Source: Flavobacteriaceae bacterium UBA7446
GTDB taxonomy: Bacteria > Bacteroidota > Bacteroidia > Flavobacteriales > Flavobacteriaceae
Reading direction: 5' to 3'
Assembly (NCBI GenBank): GCA_002478685.1
Contig: DLPY01000015.1
Location: 2,111-34,687, forward strand
DNA: 32,577 nt
Shown: positions 24,032 through 31,051 of the stretch, piece after piece
Position numbering within the stretch: position 1 is the first letter of the stretch
How the letters are laid out: each line of letters starts with the position of its first letter
Program-made: the position numbers and the translations under genes
Notes under the pieces: generated by a model
Seen by the model: only the letters and a program-made list of their open reading frames with translations
Databases searched by the model: none
What the model was told of the DNA's origin: nothing

Positions 24032-26469
24032 AACTGTGCGCTAATCTTTACATTGAACACACGAGGCGTCATATAGTTTGGAACGCCAAATTGACGTTGC
24101 GTGTACACATCTCTGACCCAAGTGTTGGTGATGGCGTTTTGCACATCAAACATATTAATTATTTCAACACCCACTTGTAATTCCTCAAAAGCACGAAAAG
24201 TATTTCTGAAACGCGTGTCGTCTTTAATCACATATAGAAAACCAATATCTGCGCGTTTGTAGTCGCGGAGTCTATTTTGATAATCATATGCGTCAGCGTA
24301 GCTGGGCGATCCGCCTGGTAAACCCGTGTTATATACCAAATTAAGATTCATTTTTAAAAAGGGTAATTTTGGCACATAGTCCTGAAATAGCATCGCAAAT
24401 TTTAACCGTTGATCTGTTGGACGGGCAATTCTACCTCTATTGTCTTGATTTTCCTCGGCTTTCAATAGGCCTAAACTTATCCAAGACTCAGTTCCAGAAA
24501 TAAACTCACCGTTGAGGCGCATGTCTATTCCATACACCCAAGCCTCGGAATTGTTGTTTGCTAGATATCGGATCCGAACATTTTCCAGTGTATATGGATT
24601 TACGTCCCATAAATACTTATAATACGCAGCAGCTTGAAACACAAAAGGCCTGTCCCATAGTGAAAATTTACGATCGTGGCTAGATACAAGGTGAAATGAT
24701 TGTTGTGGTTTTATTTCAGGGTTTATCGTGCCATTCCTGTCACGCAGTTCTTTGTAAAAAGGTGCTTGTGCGTAGCTGCCAAGCGACAATCGTGTGACCA
24801 CGTTAGGATTTTGAACAGGCTGCAGACTTAGTTGGACTCGTGGACTAAAAAATGTACTACCTGAGTTGTTAAAGTTTGTCAATTCCCAGCTATGTAAACG
24901 CACACCTACCGATAGCCACGCAACGCTACTTCCCATCAAAAAGCGATTGTTCCATTGCAAATAGCCCGAAATCCTATTTAATATGCTTTGCTGTGTTGCA
25001 CGAATAGTATTGAATAGCACTAACGGACCTTCAAAAGCCTGATAAGGCTGATTGTTTACCGTCGTGTAGGTTGGCGGACGAATTGAAAATCCAGAAGAAT
25101 CTACATTTTCCCATTCCACTACACGATCACGTATATCCTCAGACTTAAATTGAATTCCCCAGCGGAATTCATGCCTTTCTATTTGGTGTTTTCCTGAAAT
25201 ATCCAATGAACTGATTAGTGCATCAAAGTCGTTTCTTCCATGCGTGTGTTGACTGCCAACTCCCTCCGCAAACTTTACGTTTCCTAAATTTTCAGAACCA
25301 ATTTCAAGGTTGGGCATGCCAAGAAGGTATTGCGCTAGGATGTCAAAATACTCTTGCTCTTTGGTGTGATACAACGATCCTGTCAGTGTGTATTGTGTTT
25401 TTTTATTGGGTTGGAATGTCGTTTTTAGCGCACCTAAGTAGGTTTCGTAAACGTCTTGTTCCTGTCCATCATAATACACCAATAGTGCTCTAGGTTCTGA
25501 TATCGTACCAAAATTTGTTTGTCGGGTTTGGGGAGCATAACTGTAATCATTTCTAGAGATAGATCCCAAAAACTGAAATTTCCAAGCTTCTTTTTTTTGA
25601 TAAGTAATAAAAGTTTGCACATCAGCAAAAGCAGGTTGATATTGAGCCCCTGTTTCTTTTTGATTCACAAGCAATTGATTGTCTCTGTAGCGTGCTCCAG
25701 CAATAGCAGACCAATTGTTTTTTTTCGTTCCATAGCTGATACTTCCTCCAAGTAAACTTGCTTCAACACTCGCTTTGGTTTGAGTAGGAGTTTTATAATT
25801 GATGTCTAATACAGAGGAAAGTTTGTCGCCATAATTGGCTTCAAAACCACCAGCTTTGAATGTTACGTTTTGAATAAGATCAGGATTCAGAAAGCTCAAC
25901 CCTTCTTGTTGCCCTGCTCTAATTAGAGTAGGGCGATATACTTCAATACCATTTACATAGACCAAATTTTCATCATAATTTCCTCCTCTAACTGCGTATT
26001 GAGTGCTAAGTTCATTATTGGAATTTACTCCTGGTAAACTAAGCAATAAATTTTCAACACCCGCATTAGCACCCGTAATGGCGCGTATGGTTTTGGGTGA
26101 AAGTACCGTTACGCCACGTACCTTTGCCGACCGGTTTCCTTGCACAACAACTTCCCCAATTTGCGCCGTTTCGGTATTCATTACGGGATGAAGTTCTTTG
26201 GAGGTGTTCGGTTTTACATCTATTGATACAGTTAAGTTTTTGTGTGAAATGTGAGAAAATGTTACCTCAACTTGCTTGTTTATTGGTATAGCAAGCCGAT
26301 AAAAACCATTTTCGTTTGCGGTGGTACCCAGTCCAAGATCGGTCGTGATGGTTACAAAAGGAATGGGTTGTTGATTATCATTGGTAACAACTCCCTGAAT
26401 TGTAGCATTTTGTGCAAAGACTCCAAATGAACACAGCCAAATCAACAGTACTACAACATGATTTTTCAT
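24028..26469 (-). CDS. TonB-dependent receptor with carboxypeptidase-regulatory domain (813 aa)
   Basis: An outer-membrane active transporter. A signal peptide of about 19 residues (MKNHVVVLLIWLCSFGVFA, then QNA) leads into a CarboxypepD_reg-like Ig fold (TIQGVVTNDNQQPIPFVTIT, about residues 22-105). The plug domain follows (VLSPKTIRAITGANAGVENL, TQYAVRGGNYDENLVYVNGI), then the barrel with FKAGGFEANYGDKLSSVLDI at its start, and a final strand ending in FNVKISAQF. The last residue is Phe, as expected for a barrel signal. This is the CarboxypepD_reg/TonB family without a SusD partner nearby, so it is not a classic polysaccharide-utilisation pair. Coupled to the upstream M23 gene by an ATGA overlap. 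The substrate is unknown. Confidence 0.94.
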   Translation of the reverse strand: MKNHVVVLLIWLCSFGVFAQNATIQGVVTNDNQQPIPFVTITTDLGLGTTANENGFYRLAIPINKQVEVTFSHISHKNLTVSIDVKPNTSKELHPVMNTETAQIGEVVVQGNRSAKVRGVTVLSPKTIRAITGANAGVENLLLSLPGVNSNNELSTQYAVRGGNYDENLVYVNGIEVYRPTLIRAGQQEGLSFLNPDLIQNVTFKAGGFEANYGDKLSSVLDINYKTPTQTKASVEASLLGGSISYGTKKNNWSAIAGARYRDNQLLVNQKETGAQYQPAFADVQTFITYQKKEAWKFQFLGSISRNDYSYAPQTRQTNFGTISEPRALLVYYDGQEQDVYETYLGALKTTFQPNKKTQYTLTGSLYHTKEQEYFDILAQYLLGMPNLEIGSENLGNVKFAEGVGSQHTHGRNDFDALISSLDISGKHQIERHEFRWGIQFKSEDIRDRVVEWENVDSSGFSIRPPTYTTVNNQPYQAFEGPLVLFNTIRATQQSILNRISGYLQWNNRFLMGSSVAWLSVGVRLHSWELTNFNNSGSTFFSPRVQLSLQPVQNPNVVTRLSLGSYAQAPFYKELRDRNGTINPEIKPQQSFHLVSSHDRKFSLWDRPFVFQAAAYYKYLWDVNPYTLENVRIRYLANNNSEAWVYGIDMRLNGEFISGTESWISLGLLKAEENQDNRGRIARPTDQRLKFAMLFQDYVPKLPFLKMNLNLVYNTGLPGGSPSYADAYDYQNRLRDYKRADIGFLYVIKDDTRFRNTFRAFEELQVGVEIINMFDVQNAITNTWVRDVYTQRQFGVPNYMTPRVFNVKISAQF

Positions 26470-28121
26470 TCTTTACGATAAAACGTTGTATCAAATGTAG
26501 TATTGTTGCCCGCTTTATCCCAAACAATTAGCTTTAATTTGTGCTTTACTTGTGAAAGTTTTATTGGATCTTTAAATCTAAACGTTAACTCATTCTTTTT
26601 TTGCTCGTATTCAAACAATATCCATTTTCCGTTTAGGTACCCCTCAAAACGATCAATGCCTGAACCCTTGTCCTTGATTGTAAAGCGAATGTCTTTTTCC
26701 AATGAAATCCACCGATTGCTGATGTTTTTTTGATCTGTTACGGTAGGAGGGATGGTGTCCTGAAGCACAGCAATAGCACCAGTACTTCTTAGTTTGGTGG
26801 TAAATTTCCCTTTAGGATTTCTTTTGGCAATAAATCTCCATTGATTTTTACGCTTTAGCGCAAGATACTCCCCTCTTAAGGTATATTTTTTTTCAAATGT
26901 AAGCTTGTAGGCTTTGTTGAAATACGCATACGGATTTTCTATATTTAGGGTGTCCTTATCCATAAAAACATTTAGTGGTGTGGGCTCACTGAAGGTTTTA
27001 GCATCTAAATACAACTTAGCACTATCAAACTCAAAAAGATAATCCCTATTAGGGTGAATTGTTTTTCCTTTTTGTGGGGGCTTTTTTTGTACCCAAACCT
27101 CTTCTTTTTTTCCAATAATTGGAATAATTAATGAGGTGCTATTTCCAGCTATATCACGAAGGGTTACGTTGTATGTGTAGCTTTCTGCTTCTTCAACATG
27201 TATCCAACCATTTTCGGAAAAATCAACAAAAGGAACCGCTTCTAAAAACGGATTAAATAGACGCATTACTTTCTTTTCGGTTTCCACATAATGCCTATAG
27301 TCTAAAAGTTTATGCATATGAGCTGTATCGTCAAAAGAAAGGGTATCAAAACGAGCCGAAAAGCGTTGATTTCCATTAATTGTTGCCAAAATTTCAAATG
27401 TTCCATTTTTATTATACGAGTTATCTTGTCGATCAAAATGTACTAGTCCAAAACCAATTTTACCCAATGCAACAACCTTATCAGCAATATAAAGGCTATC
27501 ATTCTTTTGGGTAAAATTGAGTTGTATTTTTTCTTCTGATTGATTTACAACCCCATCAATTGGATACGCAAAAACCTGCTTAATAACAGGTCTTATGGAG
27601 TCTGGTACATAAATACCTTCAAGAATTGGATTAAACGGAATTTGATTTGCGGTGCTCCGCAGTTCAAAATGCAAATGTGGACCAAGCGATGACCCCGTAT
27701 TGCCAGAATATCCTATAATTTCCCCTTTTTTTACTTTAATATCGTCAGGTTCTGTATAAAAATTAATGGTATAGCTTTTTTTGTCATATTGTTTTTTTCG
27801 AACGTGTGGAACAATTTTATCGCTATAGCGTTGTAAATGAGCGTATAGGCTAGTGGTTCCGTTGGGATGATTGATATATAGTGCTTTTCCATAACCACCT
27901 TGCTGAATTTTTATTCGTGATACATAACCCTCTGCAACAGCACGCAACGGTAAGCCTTCTTTGCTTTGTGTTCTAATGTCGATTCCTGCATGGAAATGGG
28001 TTCCACGAAGTTCAGCAAAAGTCCCAGATAATTGAATAGGAATATCTACGGGTGGTTGGTAGTATTGTGCCAACGAAAACCTACAGCAACAGAGTGTGCA
28101 GAGTAAGATTATGCGGTTCAT
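26466..28121 (-). CDS. M23-family (LytM-like) metallopeptidase, exported, 551 aa
   Basis: A periplasmic or outer-membrane-associated peptidoglycan peptidase or regulator. It has a signal peptide (MNRIILLCTLCCCRFSLAQ) and a LytM domain right after it: GTHFHAGIDIRT carrying H44 and D48, SLYAHLQRYS with H95, and GSSLGPHLHFELRS with H149 and H151, so the zinc ligands H-x3-D...H-x-H are complete. An insertion of about 30 residues separates the second and third motifs (residues 100-135). The remaining 390 residues are beta-rich and contain Ig-like motifs with repeated phrases (SGIDRFEGYLNGKWILFEY, KAGNNTTFDTTFYRKE). It is translationally coupled to the receptor gene, a pairing I recall from other Flavobacteriia. 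Confidence 0.94.
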   Translation of the reverse strand: MNRIILLCTLCCCRFSLAQYYQPPVDIPIQLSGTFAELRGTHFHAGIDIRTQSKEGLPLRAVAEGYVSRIKIQQGGYGKALYINHPNGTTSLYAHLQRYSDKIVPHVRKKQYDKKSYTINFYTEPDDIKVKKGEIIGYSGNTGSSLGPHLHFELRSTANQIPFNPILEGIYVPDSIRPVIKQVFAYPIDGVVNQSEEKIQLNFTQKNDSLYIADKVVALGKIGFGLVHFDRQDNSYNKNGTFEILATINGNQRFSARFDTLSFDDTAHMHKLLDYRHYVETEKKVMRLFNPFLEAVPFVDFSENGWIHVEEAESYTYNVTLRDIAGNSTSLIIPIIGKKEEVWVQKKPPQKGKTIHPNRDYLFEFDSAKLYLDAKTFSEPTPLNVFMDKDTLNIENPYAYFNKAYKLTFEKKYTLRGEYLALKRKNQWRFIAKRNPKGKFTTKLRSTGAIAVLQDTIPPTVTDQKNISNRWISLEKDIRFTIKDKGSGIDRFEGYLNGKWILFEYEQKKNELTFRFKDPIKLSQVKHKLKLIVWDKAGNNTTFDTTFYRKE

Positions 28122-28126
28122 ATCAA

Positions 28127-28134
28127 CAAATGTA
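28127..28134 (-). promoter_or_regulatory. -7 box TACATTTG for M23-receptor operon
   Basis: Exact TAnnTTTG match 5 bases before the ATG at 28121, implying an almost leaderless mRNA. No clear -33 TTTG. Confidence 0.45.
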
Positions 28135-28166
28135 CATCATTATTGTACAAACCTTATGTAGCTAAA

Positions 28167-28198
28167 CTTGTAAAAACGTTATAGCTTAGGTACATTTG
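28167..28198 (+). promoter_or_regulatory. Promoter CTTG-N20-TACATTTG for the zapA operon
   Basis: CTTG (28167-28170) and TACATTTG (28191-28198) are separated by 20 bases, a good match to the Bacteroidota promoter. It sits 17 bases before the ATG at 28216 and so rules out the in-frame TTG at 28201 as the likely start. Confidence 0.6.
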
Positions 28199-28215
28199 GA
28201 TTGAATTTCACGTTT

Positions 28216-28512
28216 ATGGAAATCGTTCAGCATTTGGAGGAGTTAGAAAGCCAATTACATCTCTTGGTAAATAGCTTACATGCGTTAGAGCAGGAAAACC
28301 AGCAACTTAAGCAGGCGTTGGCAGAAACTGTTGGTAAGCTGAAAAAAAAACACGAGATGTCGCGTAACTGGCAAGAAAAATACGATGCACTAAAATCTGC
28401 ACAAGGGATAAACATGGGCGATGCCGCTGCTAGGAAACGTGCACTTCATCATATAGATGCCTTGATTAACGAAGTTGATGCCTGTATTGCACAACTTGAA
28501 ATTGGAGACTGA
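28216..28512 (+). CDS. Small coiled-coil protein, candidate ZapA partner (98 aa)
   Basis: A hypothetical protein with no recognised domain. Residues about 1-65 have heptad-patterned leucines and many Gln/Glu/Lys (LEELESQLHLLVNSLHALEQ, NQQLKQALAETVGKLKKKHE), a strong coiled-coil signature. The C-terminal part (ALHHIDALINEVDACIAQLE) is a second amphipathic helix. No signal peptide or membrane helix, so cytoplasmic. Its TGA overlaps the zapA ATG (TGATG), so the two are translated together. The size, coiled coil and coupling resemble ZapB, which bundles ZapA-FtsZ in enterics, but no sequence homology to ZapB can be claimed. The role is inferred from position only. Confidence 0.8.
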   Translation: MEIVQHLEELESQLHLLVNSLHALEQENQQLKQALAETVGKLKKKHEMSRNWQEKYDALKSAQGINMGDAAARKRALHHIDALINEVDACIAQLEIGD

Positions 28513-28796
28513 TGCAAAAAATTAAACTTTCCATCGCCGACAGAGTATACCCACTAAGTGTCCCAGAAGGGGAGGAGGCAATTTTACGAGAAGCTGCTAA
28601 AAGCATAAACACCATGGTGGAGCATTTTGAAAAGAATTATGCGGTCAAAGACAAACAAGATGTGTTGGCAATGTGTGCCCTACAAATTGCAGTACAGGCA
28701 AGTAAGGACAAAGATGCAACAGCTAATAACCAAACTGAAATTCAGAAAAAAGTATTATTTTTAAAAAAGTATTTAGAGGTGCATATGCCTTCTTAA
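28512..28796 (+). CDS. zapA: Cell division protein ZapA
   Basis: An FtsZ-associated protein that crosslinks FtsZ protofilaments at the division ring. It has the usual short ZapA length (94 aa). The N-terminal domain begins KIKLSIADRVYPLSVPEGEE, the ZapA beta-strand/helix pattern, followed by REAAKSINTMVEHFEKNYAV and DVLAMCALQIAVQAS, the long dimerisation helix. Coupled to the coiled-coil gene (TGATG). It is followed by a hairpin terminator and a 6S-type RNA, the same zapA-6S order found in other bacteria including E. coli. Confidence 0.95.
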   Translation: MQKIKLSIADRVYPLSVPEGEEAILREAAKSINTMVEHFEKNYAVKDKQDVLAMCALQIAVQASKDKDATANNQTEIQKKVLFLKKYLEVHMPS

Positions 28797-28801
28797 TGCC
28801 C

Positions 28802-28824
28802 TACCTGCATCAGGTACATTTTTT
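28802..28824 (+). terminator. Terminator after zapA
   Basis: A perfect hairpin TACCTG-CAT-CAGGTA (28802-28816), then CA and T7 (28818-28824 region). It sits 6 bases after the zapA stop and just ahead of the 6S RNA. Confidence 0.6.
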
Positions 28825-28942
28825 GATAAACTCAACGCTAATTTAATTCGAAGAGGTGAGTTTTGAGTGCTAAAGCAAGCCGCCTATGTGGATCCTTGAA
28901 CACTCAGGTAGCCTCAAACCTGTTTTTTTTCGAGTTTATGCA
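28825..28942 (+). ncRNA. ssrS: 6S RNA (6S-Flavo type)
   Basis: A transcription regulator RNA that mimics an open promoter and binds RNA polymerase. The region after zapA has the expected layered helices: a closing stem ATAAACTC (28826-28833) with GAGTTTAT (28932-28939), GAGTG (28865-28869) with CACTC (28901-28905), CAAG (28876-28879) with CTTG (28895-28898), and a 3' hairpin CAGGT (28905-28909) with ACCTG (28918-28922) followed by eight T's. The conserved-looking core AAGCCGCCTATGTGGATCC and the position beside zapA match the 6S-Flavo family as I remember it. Ends are approximate. An RNA covariance search would settle it. Confidence 0.72.
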
Positions 28943-28965
28943 AAACTTACTTGGTGTGGGTTTTT

Positions 28966-29856
28966 TTAATAATTGGTGGGAAGTTTGTTTTGTTCAAACA
29001 ATTTATGGATCCATAAAATAGCAACGCCAAATCCAACAGCCGAAATAATCAACACCACATTTTGCAACCCCGTTACACTAAATGATAACTTGACTAAAAT
29101 GGTTGAAATTACAAATCCAGAATTGCGAATTACCTTGTTAAACTTGTCCGTGTGCGTAAACGAAAACAATAATAATAACACATCTACTAAAATTAATACA
29201 GTAAAGAAATCATCAAAGAAAACAGCATTAACATCTAACCCTTGCTTTAACCCAGATTGAAACTCAGTTACATGTGTTGCCCAGTCCAGTACATTAAATA
29301 GCGCAATGACAATGAAGGTGGGAACGAGAATTACCGCAAGTGCCTCTTTGAACTTTATAAATCGAATTAATTCCGGTTTCGTTTCGGTGAGTTTTAGCAA
29401 TTTCCGGACTCTAAATTTATTCATTTTATAGAACAAATGGATGAGTAAAAACAATATTATAGTGGCAATAATATCATATACAAATTGAAGATTCTGTGTG
29501 TTTTCAACCCAGTTTCCTTCAAGCGAAAAATTAGACAAGTCTTTAAAAAGTCTCCTGATAACAATAAGCATGATAATCTCATATTGTTTGCCAATGTAAA
29601 TGGTCATGGACTTTGGCAAATAATATATCAGCAGATATACTTCATAAATCAGAATGAAGGAAAAAGGTGTGTAAATTGCTGAAATGGGATTGGTAAACAA
29701 TTCTCCAAAAATAAGCGTTCCCAGAAGATTTAAATCGTTCAGCGCAATCACAGCCAAATGAAGTATAAAGCTGAAAATAGCAATGTTAATGATGATTTTT
29801 TCGCTGAACCTTTTGGTTTTTTCATCCAAAAGTTTTGCATACAACAATTTAAACAT
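28966..29856 (-). CDS. Multi-pass membrane protein of unknown function (296 aa)
   Basis: Not recognised as a named family. It has about seven to eight hydrophobic segments: residues 23-45, 48-78, 84-105, 125-145, 170-190, 212-235, 243-265 and 268-288. There is no N-terminal signal peptide other than the first helix. Conserved-looking polar stretches lie between the fourth and fifth helices (MNKFRVRKLLKLTETKPELI, a basic cytoplasmic loop) and before the sixth (NAVFFDDFFTV, an acidic pair at the membrane edge). The second helix region (ALNDLNLLGTLIFGELFTNP) is typical of some transporter or sensor proteins, but nothing is diagnostic. It occupies the place where other flavobacteria usually carry rny downstream of the 6S RNA, and opposes it. 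Confidence 0.82.
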   Translation of the reverse strand: MFKLLYAKLLDEKTKRFSEKIIINIAIFSFILHLAVIALNDLNLLGTLIFGELFTNPISAIYTPFSFILIYEVYLLIYYLPKSMTIYIGKQYEIIMLIVIRRLFKDLSNFSLEGNWVENTQNLQFVYDIIATIILFLLIHLFYKMNKFRVRKLLKLTETKPELIRFIKFKEALAVILVPTFIVIALFNVLDWATHVTEFQSGLKQGLDVNAVFFDDFFTVLILVDVLLLLFSFTHTDKFNKVIRNSGFVISTILVKLSFSVTGLQNVVLIISAVGFGVAILWIHKLFEQNKLPTNY

Positions 29857-29933
29857 TTTGTTAAAATTTCATTAAATATAATTATTTACTGCAAACATTA
29901 TATATTAAAATATGAAACAGAAAATAACTGTAT

Positions 29934-29941
29934 TATTTTTG
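29934..29941 (+). promoter_or_regulatory. -7 box TATTTTTG for cupin gene
   Basis: Exact TAnnTTTG match 12 bases before the ATG at 29954, in the AT-rich divergent gap 29857-29953. Confidence 0.42.
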
Positions 29942-29953
29942 TAAAAAATCAAA

Positions 29954-30436
29954 ATGGATTCTTTTCAGCAAATAAAAGTACATATTCAAAATCTTGGCTT
30001 TCGTGTTTTAGCTCATGATTTTAATCGTCCTTGGGGCGGATTTTTAGTAATTGATGAAGCTCAGGCGCAGGATTTTGCCAACCAATTTTTCTCAGGATTA
30101 GATGTAGATTCATTGCGAATATGTGGTAAGCTAAGCCCAAAAATTTTGATTGTTGAGCCCAAAGTTCGCCTATCTTGGCAGTATCATCACCGTCGTGCTG
30201 AAATTTGGCGCGTCTATAGGGGTACTGCCGGAATTGTTCGTTCTGATACAGATGAGCAAGGCGAAGTGGAGGTGCTTAATGAAGGCGATCAGGTGCGCTT
30301 GCAGCAAGGTGAGCGTCATCGTTTGGTGGGCTTGCAAAGCCGTGCCTTAATAGCCGAAATTTGGCAACATACCGATGCTGAGAACCCCTCTGACGAAGAT
30401 GATATTGTGCGTGTTTCTGACGATTTTGGTAGGTAA
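29954..30436 (+). CDS. Cupin protein, mannose-6-phosphate isomerase type II-like (160 aa)
   Basis: A single cupin domain related to the C-terminal isomerase domain of ManC/type II phosphomannose isomerase. It has FNRPWGGFLVIDE at residues 23-35, the metal-binding cluster WQYHHRRAEIW with H78, H79 and E83, then GDQVRLQQGERHRLVGL with H122. The C-terminus PSDEDDIVRVSDDFGR is the classic end of ManC-type proteins (compare the GEDDIVR...YGR ending). There is no nucleotidyltransferase domain, so it would only isomerise, or have a related sugar-phosphate role, possibly feeding GDP-mannose for the glycosyltransferases. Substrate not proven. It stands alone between two minus-strand genes. Confidence 0.88.
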   Translation: MDSFQQIKVHIQNLGFRVLAHDFNRPWGGFLVIDEAQAQDFANQFFSGLDVDSLRICGKLSPKILIVEPKVRLSWQYHHRRAEIWRVYRGTAGIVRSDTDEQGEVEVLNEGDQVRLQQGERHRLVGLQSRALIAEIWQHTDAENPSDEDDIVRVSDDFGR

Positions 30437-30622
30437 TGTATTTTACAGATTCTTTTATACCATTGGATCTCATCAAGTAATAATTTGATGTGTGTAGTTT
30501 TAATATTTATCAATTAGCTTGAATTGCGGGCAATGATTAATCAATTTTTTTCATTTTATAAACCTCTAGATGTTAGTTGCGCTTGATTGCTATTTTTTAT
30601 ATACCATGTGCAAAAGTGTGTT
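30437..30622. other. Convergent gap, no gene seen
   Basis: An AT-rich 186-base stretch between the ends of the cupin and lipoprotein genes. It holds a weak hairpin CATCAA-N8-TTGATG (30471-30490) and a palindrome TGATTAATCA followed by seven T's (about 30535-30551), either of which could help terminate the cupin mRNA. Neither is convincing. Confidence 0.4.
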
Positions 30623-31051
30623 CTAATTACAGGGTTCTGCTGCCACTTTTCTTTCTTCTGTAAACCTAAATGTAAGTTCAAATACTAAAGTGTCTTTTAT
30701 AGATTCTAGCTGTTTTTTGTTTTCATAACTATTTATGTTATAAATTTCTTGTTCACATTTGAAGCCATCTGCAATTTTATATTTCATGCTACAATTAGTA
30801 AAGATTGAAACAGGAAATTCGTCTACATCATTAACTTTAATCCCTAACGATGTTCTTATGACTTGTTTGTATGTCTCATTAGCTGCCAAATCTCTATTAC
30901 ATCCTGCTGAAATAATAGAATCATTAGATTGATTAAAAAAATATATAGTAGCCTTTATTGGGTAATTACCATTACCTGTACAATCTTCACATTCACAGCC
31001 AATAATTAATGATGAGAACAAAATCAATAGTATTGTGTTTAAACTATTCAT
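30623..31051 (-). CDS. Predicted lipoprotein, Cys-rich (142 aa)
   Basis: Not a recognised family. The start at 31051 (MNSLNTILLILFSSLIIGC) gives a type II signal peptide with lipobox LIIGC and lipidated Cys at residue 19. A longer frame to 31153 would bury the signal and overlap the upstream gene, so I reject it. Acidic residues directly after the Cys (CECEDCTGNG) resemble lipoprotein surface-export signals of Bacteroidota, suggesting it may reach the cell surface. Six further cysteines (positions about 21, 24, 50, 96, 107 and 141) could form disulfides. The rest is beta-rich. It overlaps the stop of the upstream metallopeptidase gene by 8 bases and is presumably its partner. Confidence 0.8.
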   Translation of the reverse strand: MNSLNTILLILFSSLIIGCECEDCTGNGNYPIKATIYFFNQSNDSIISAGCNRDLAANETYKQVIRTSLGIKVNDVDEFPVSIFTNCSMKYKIADGFKCEQEIYNINSYENKKQLESIKDTLVFELTFRFTEERKVAAEPCN

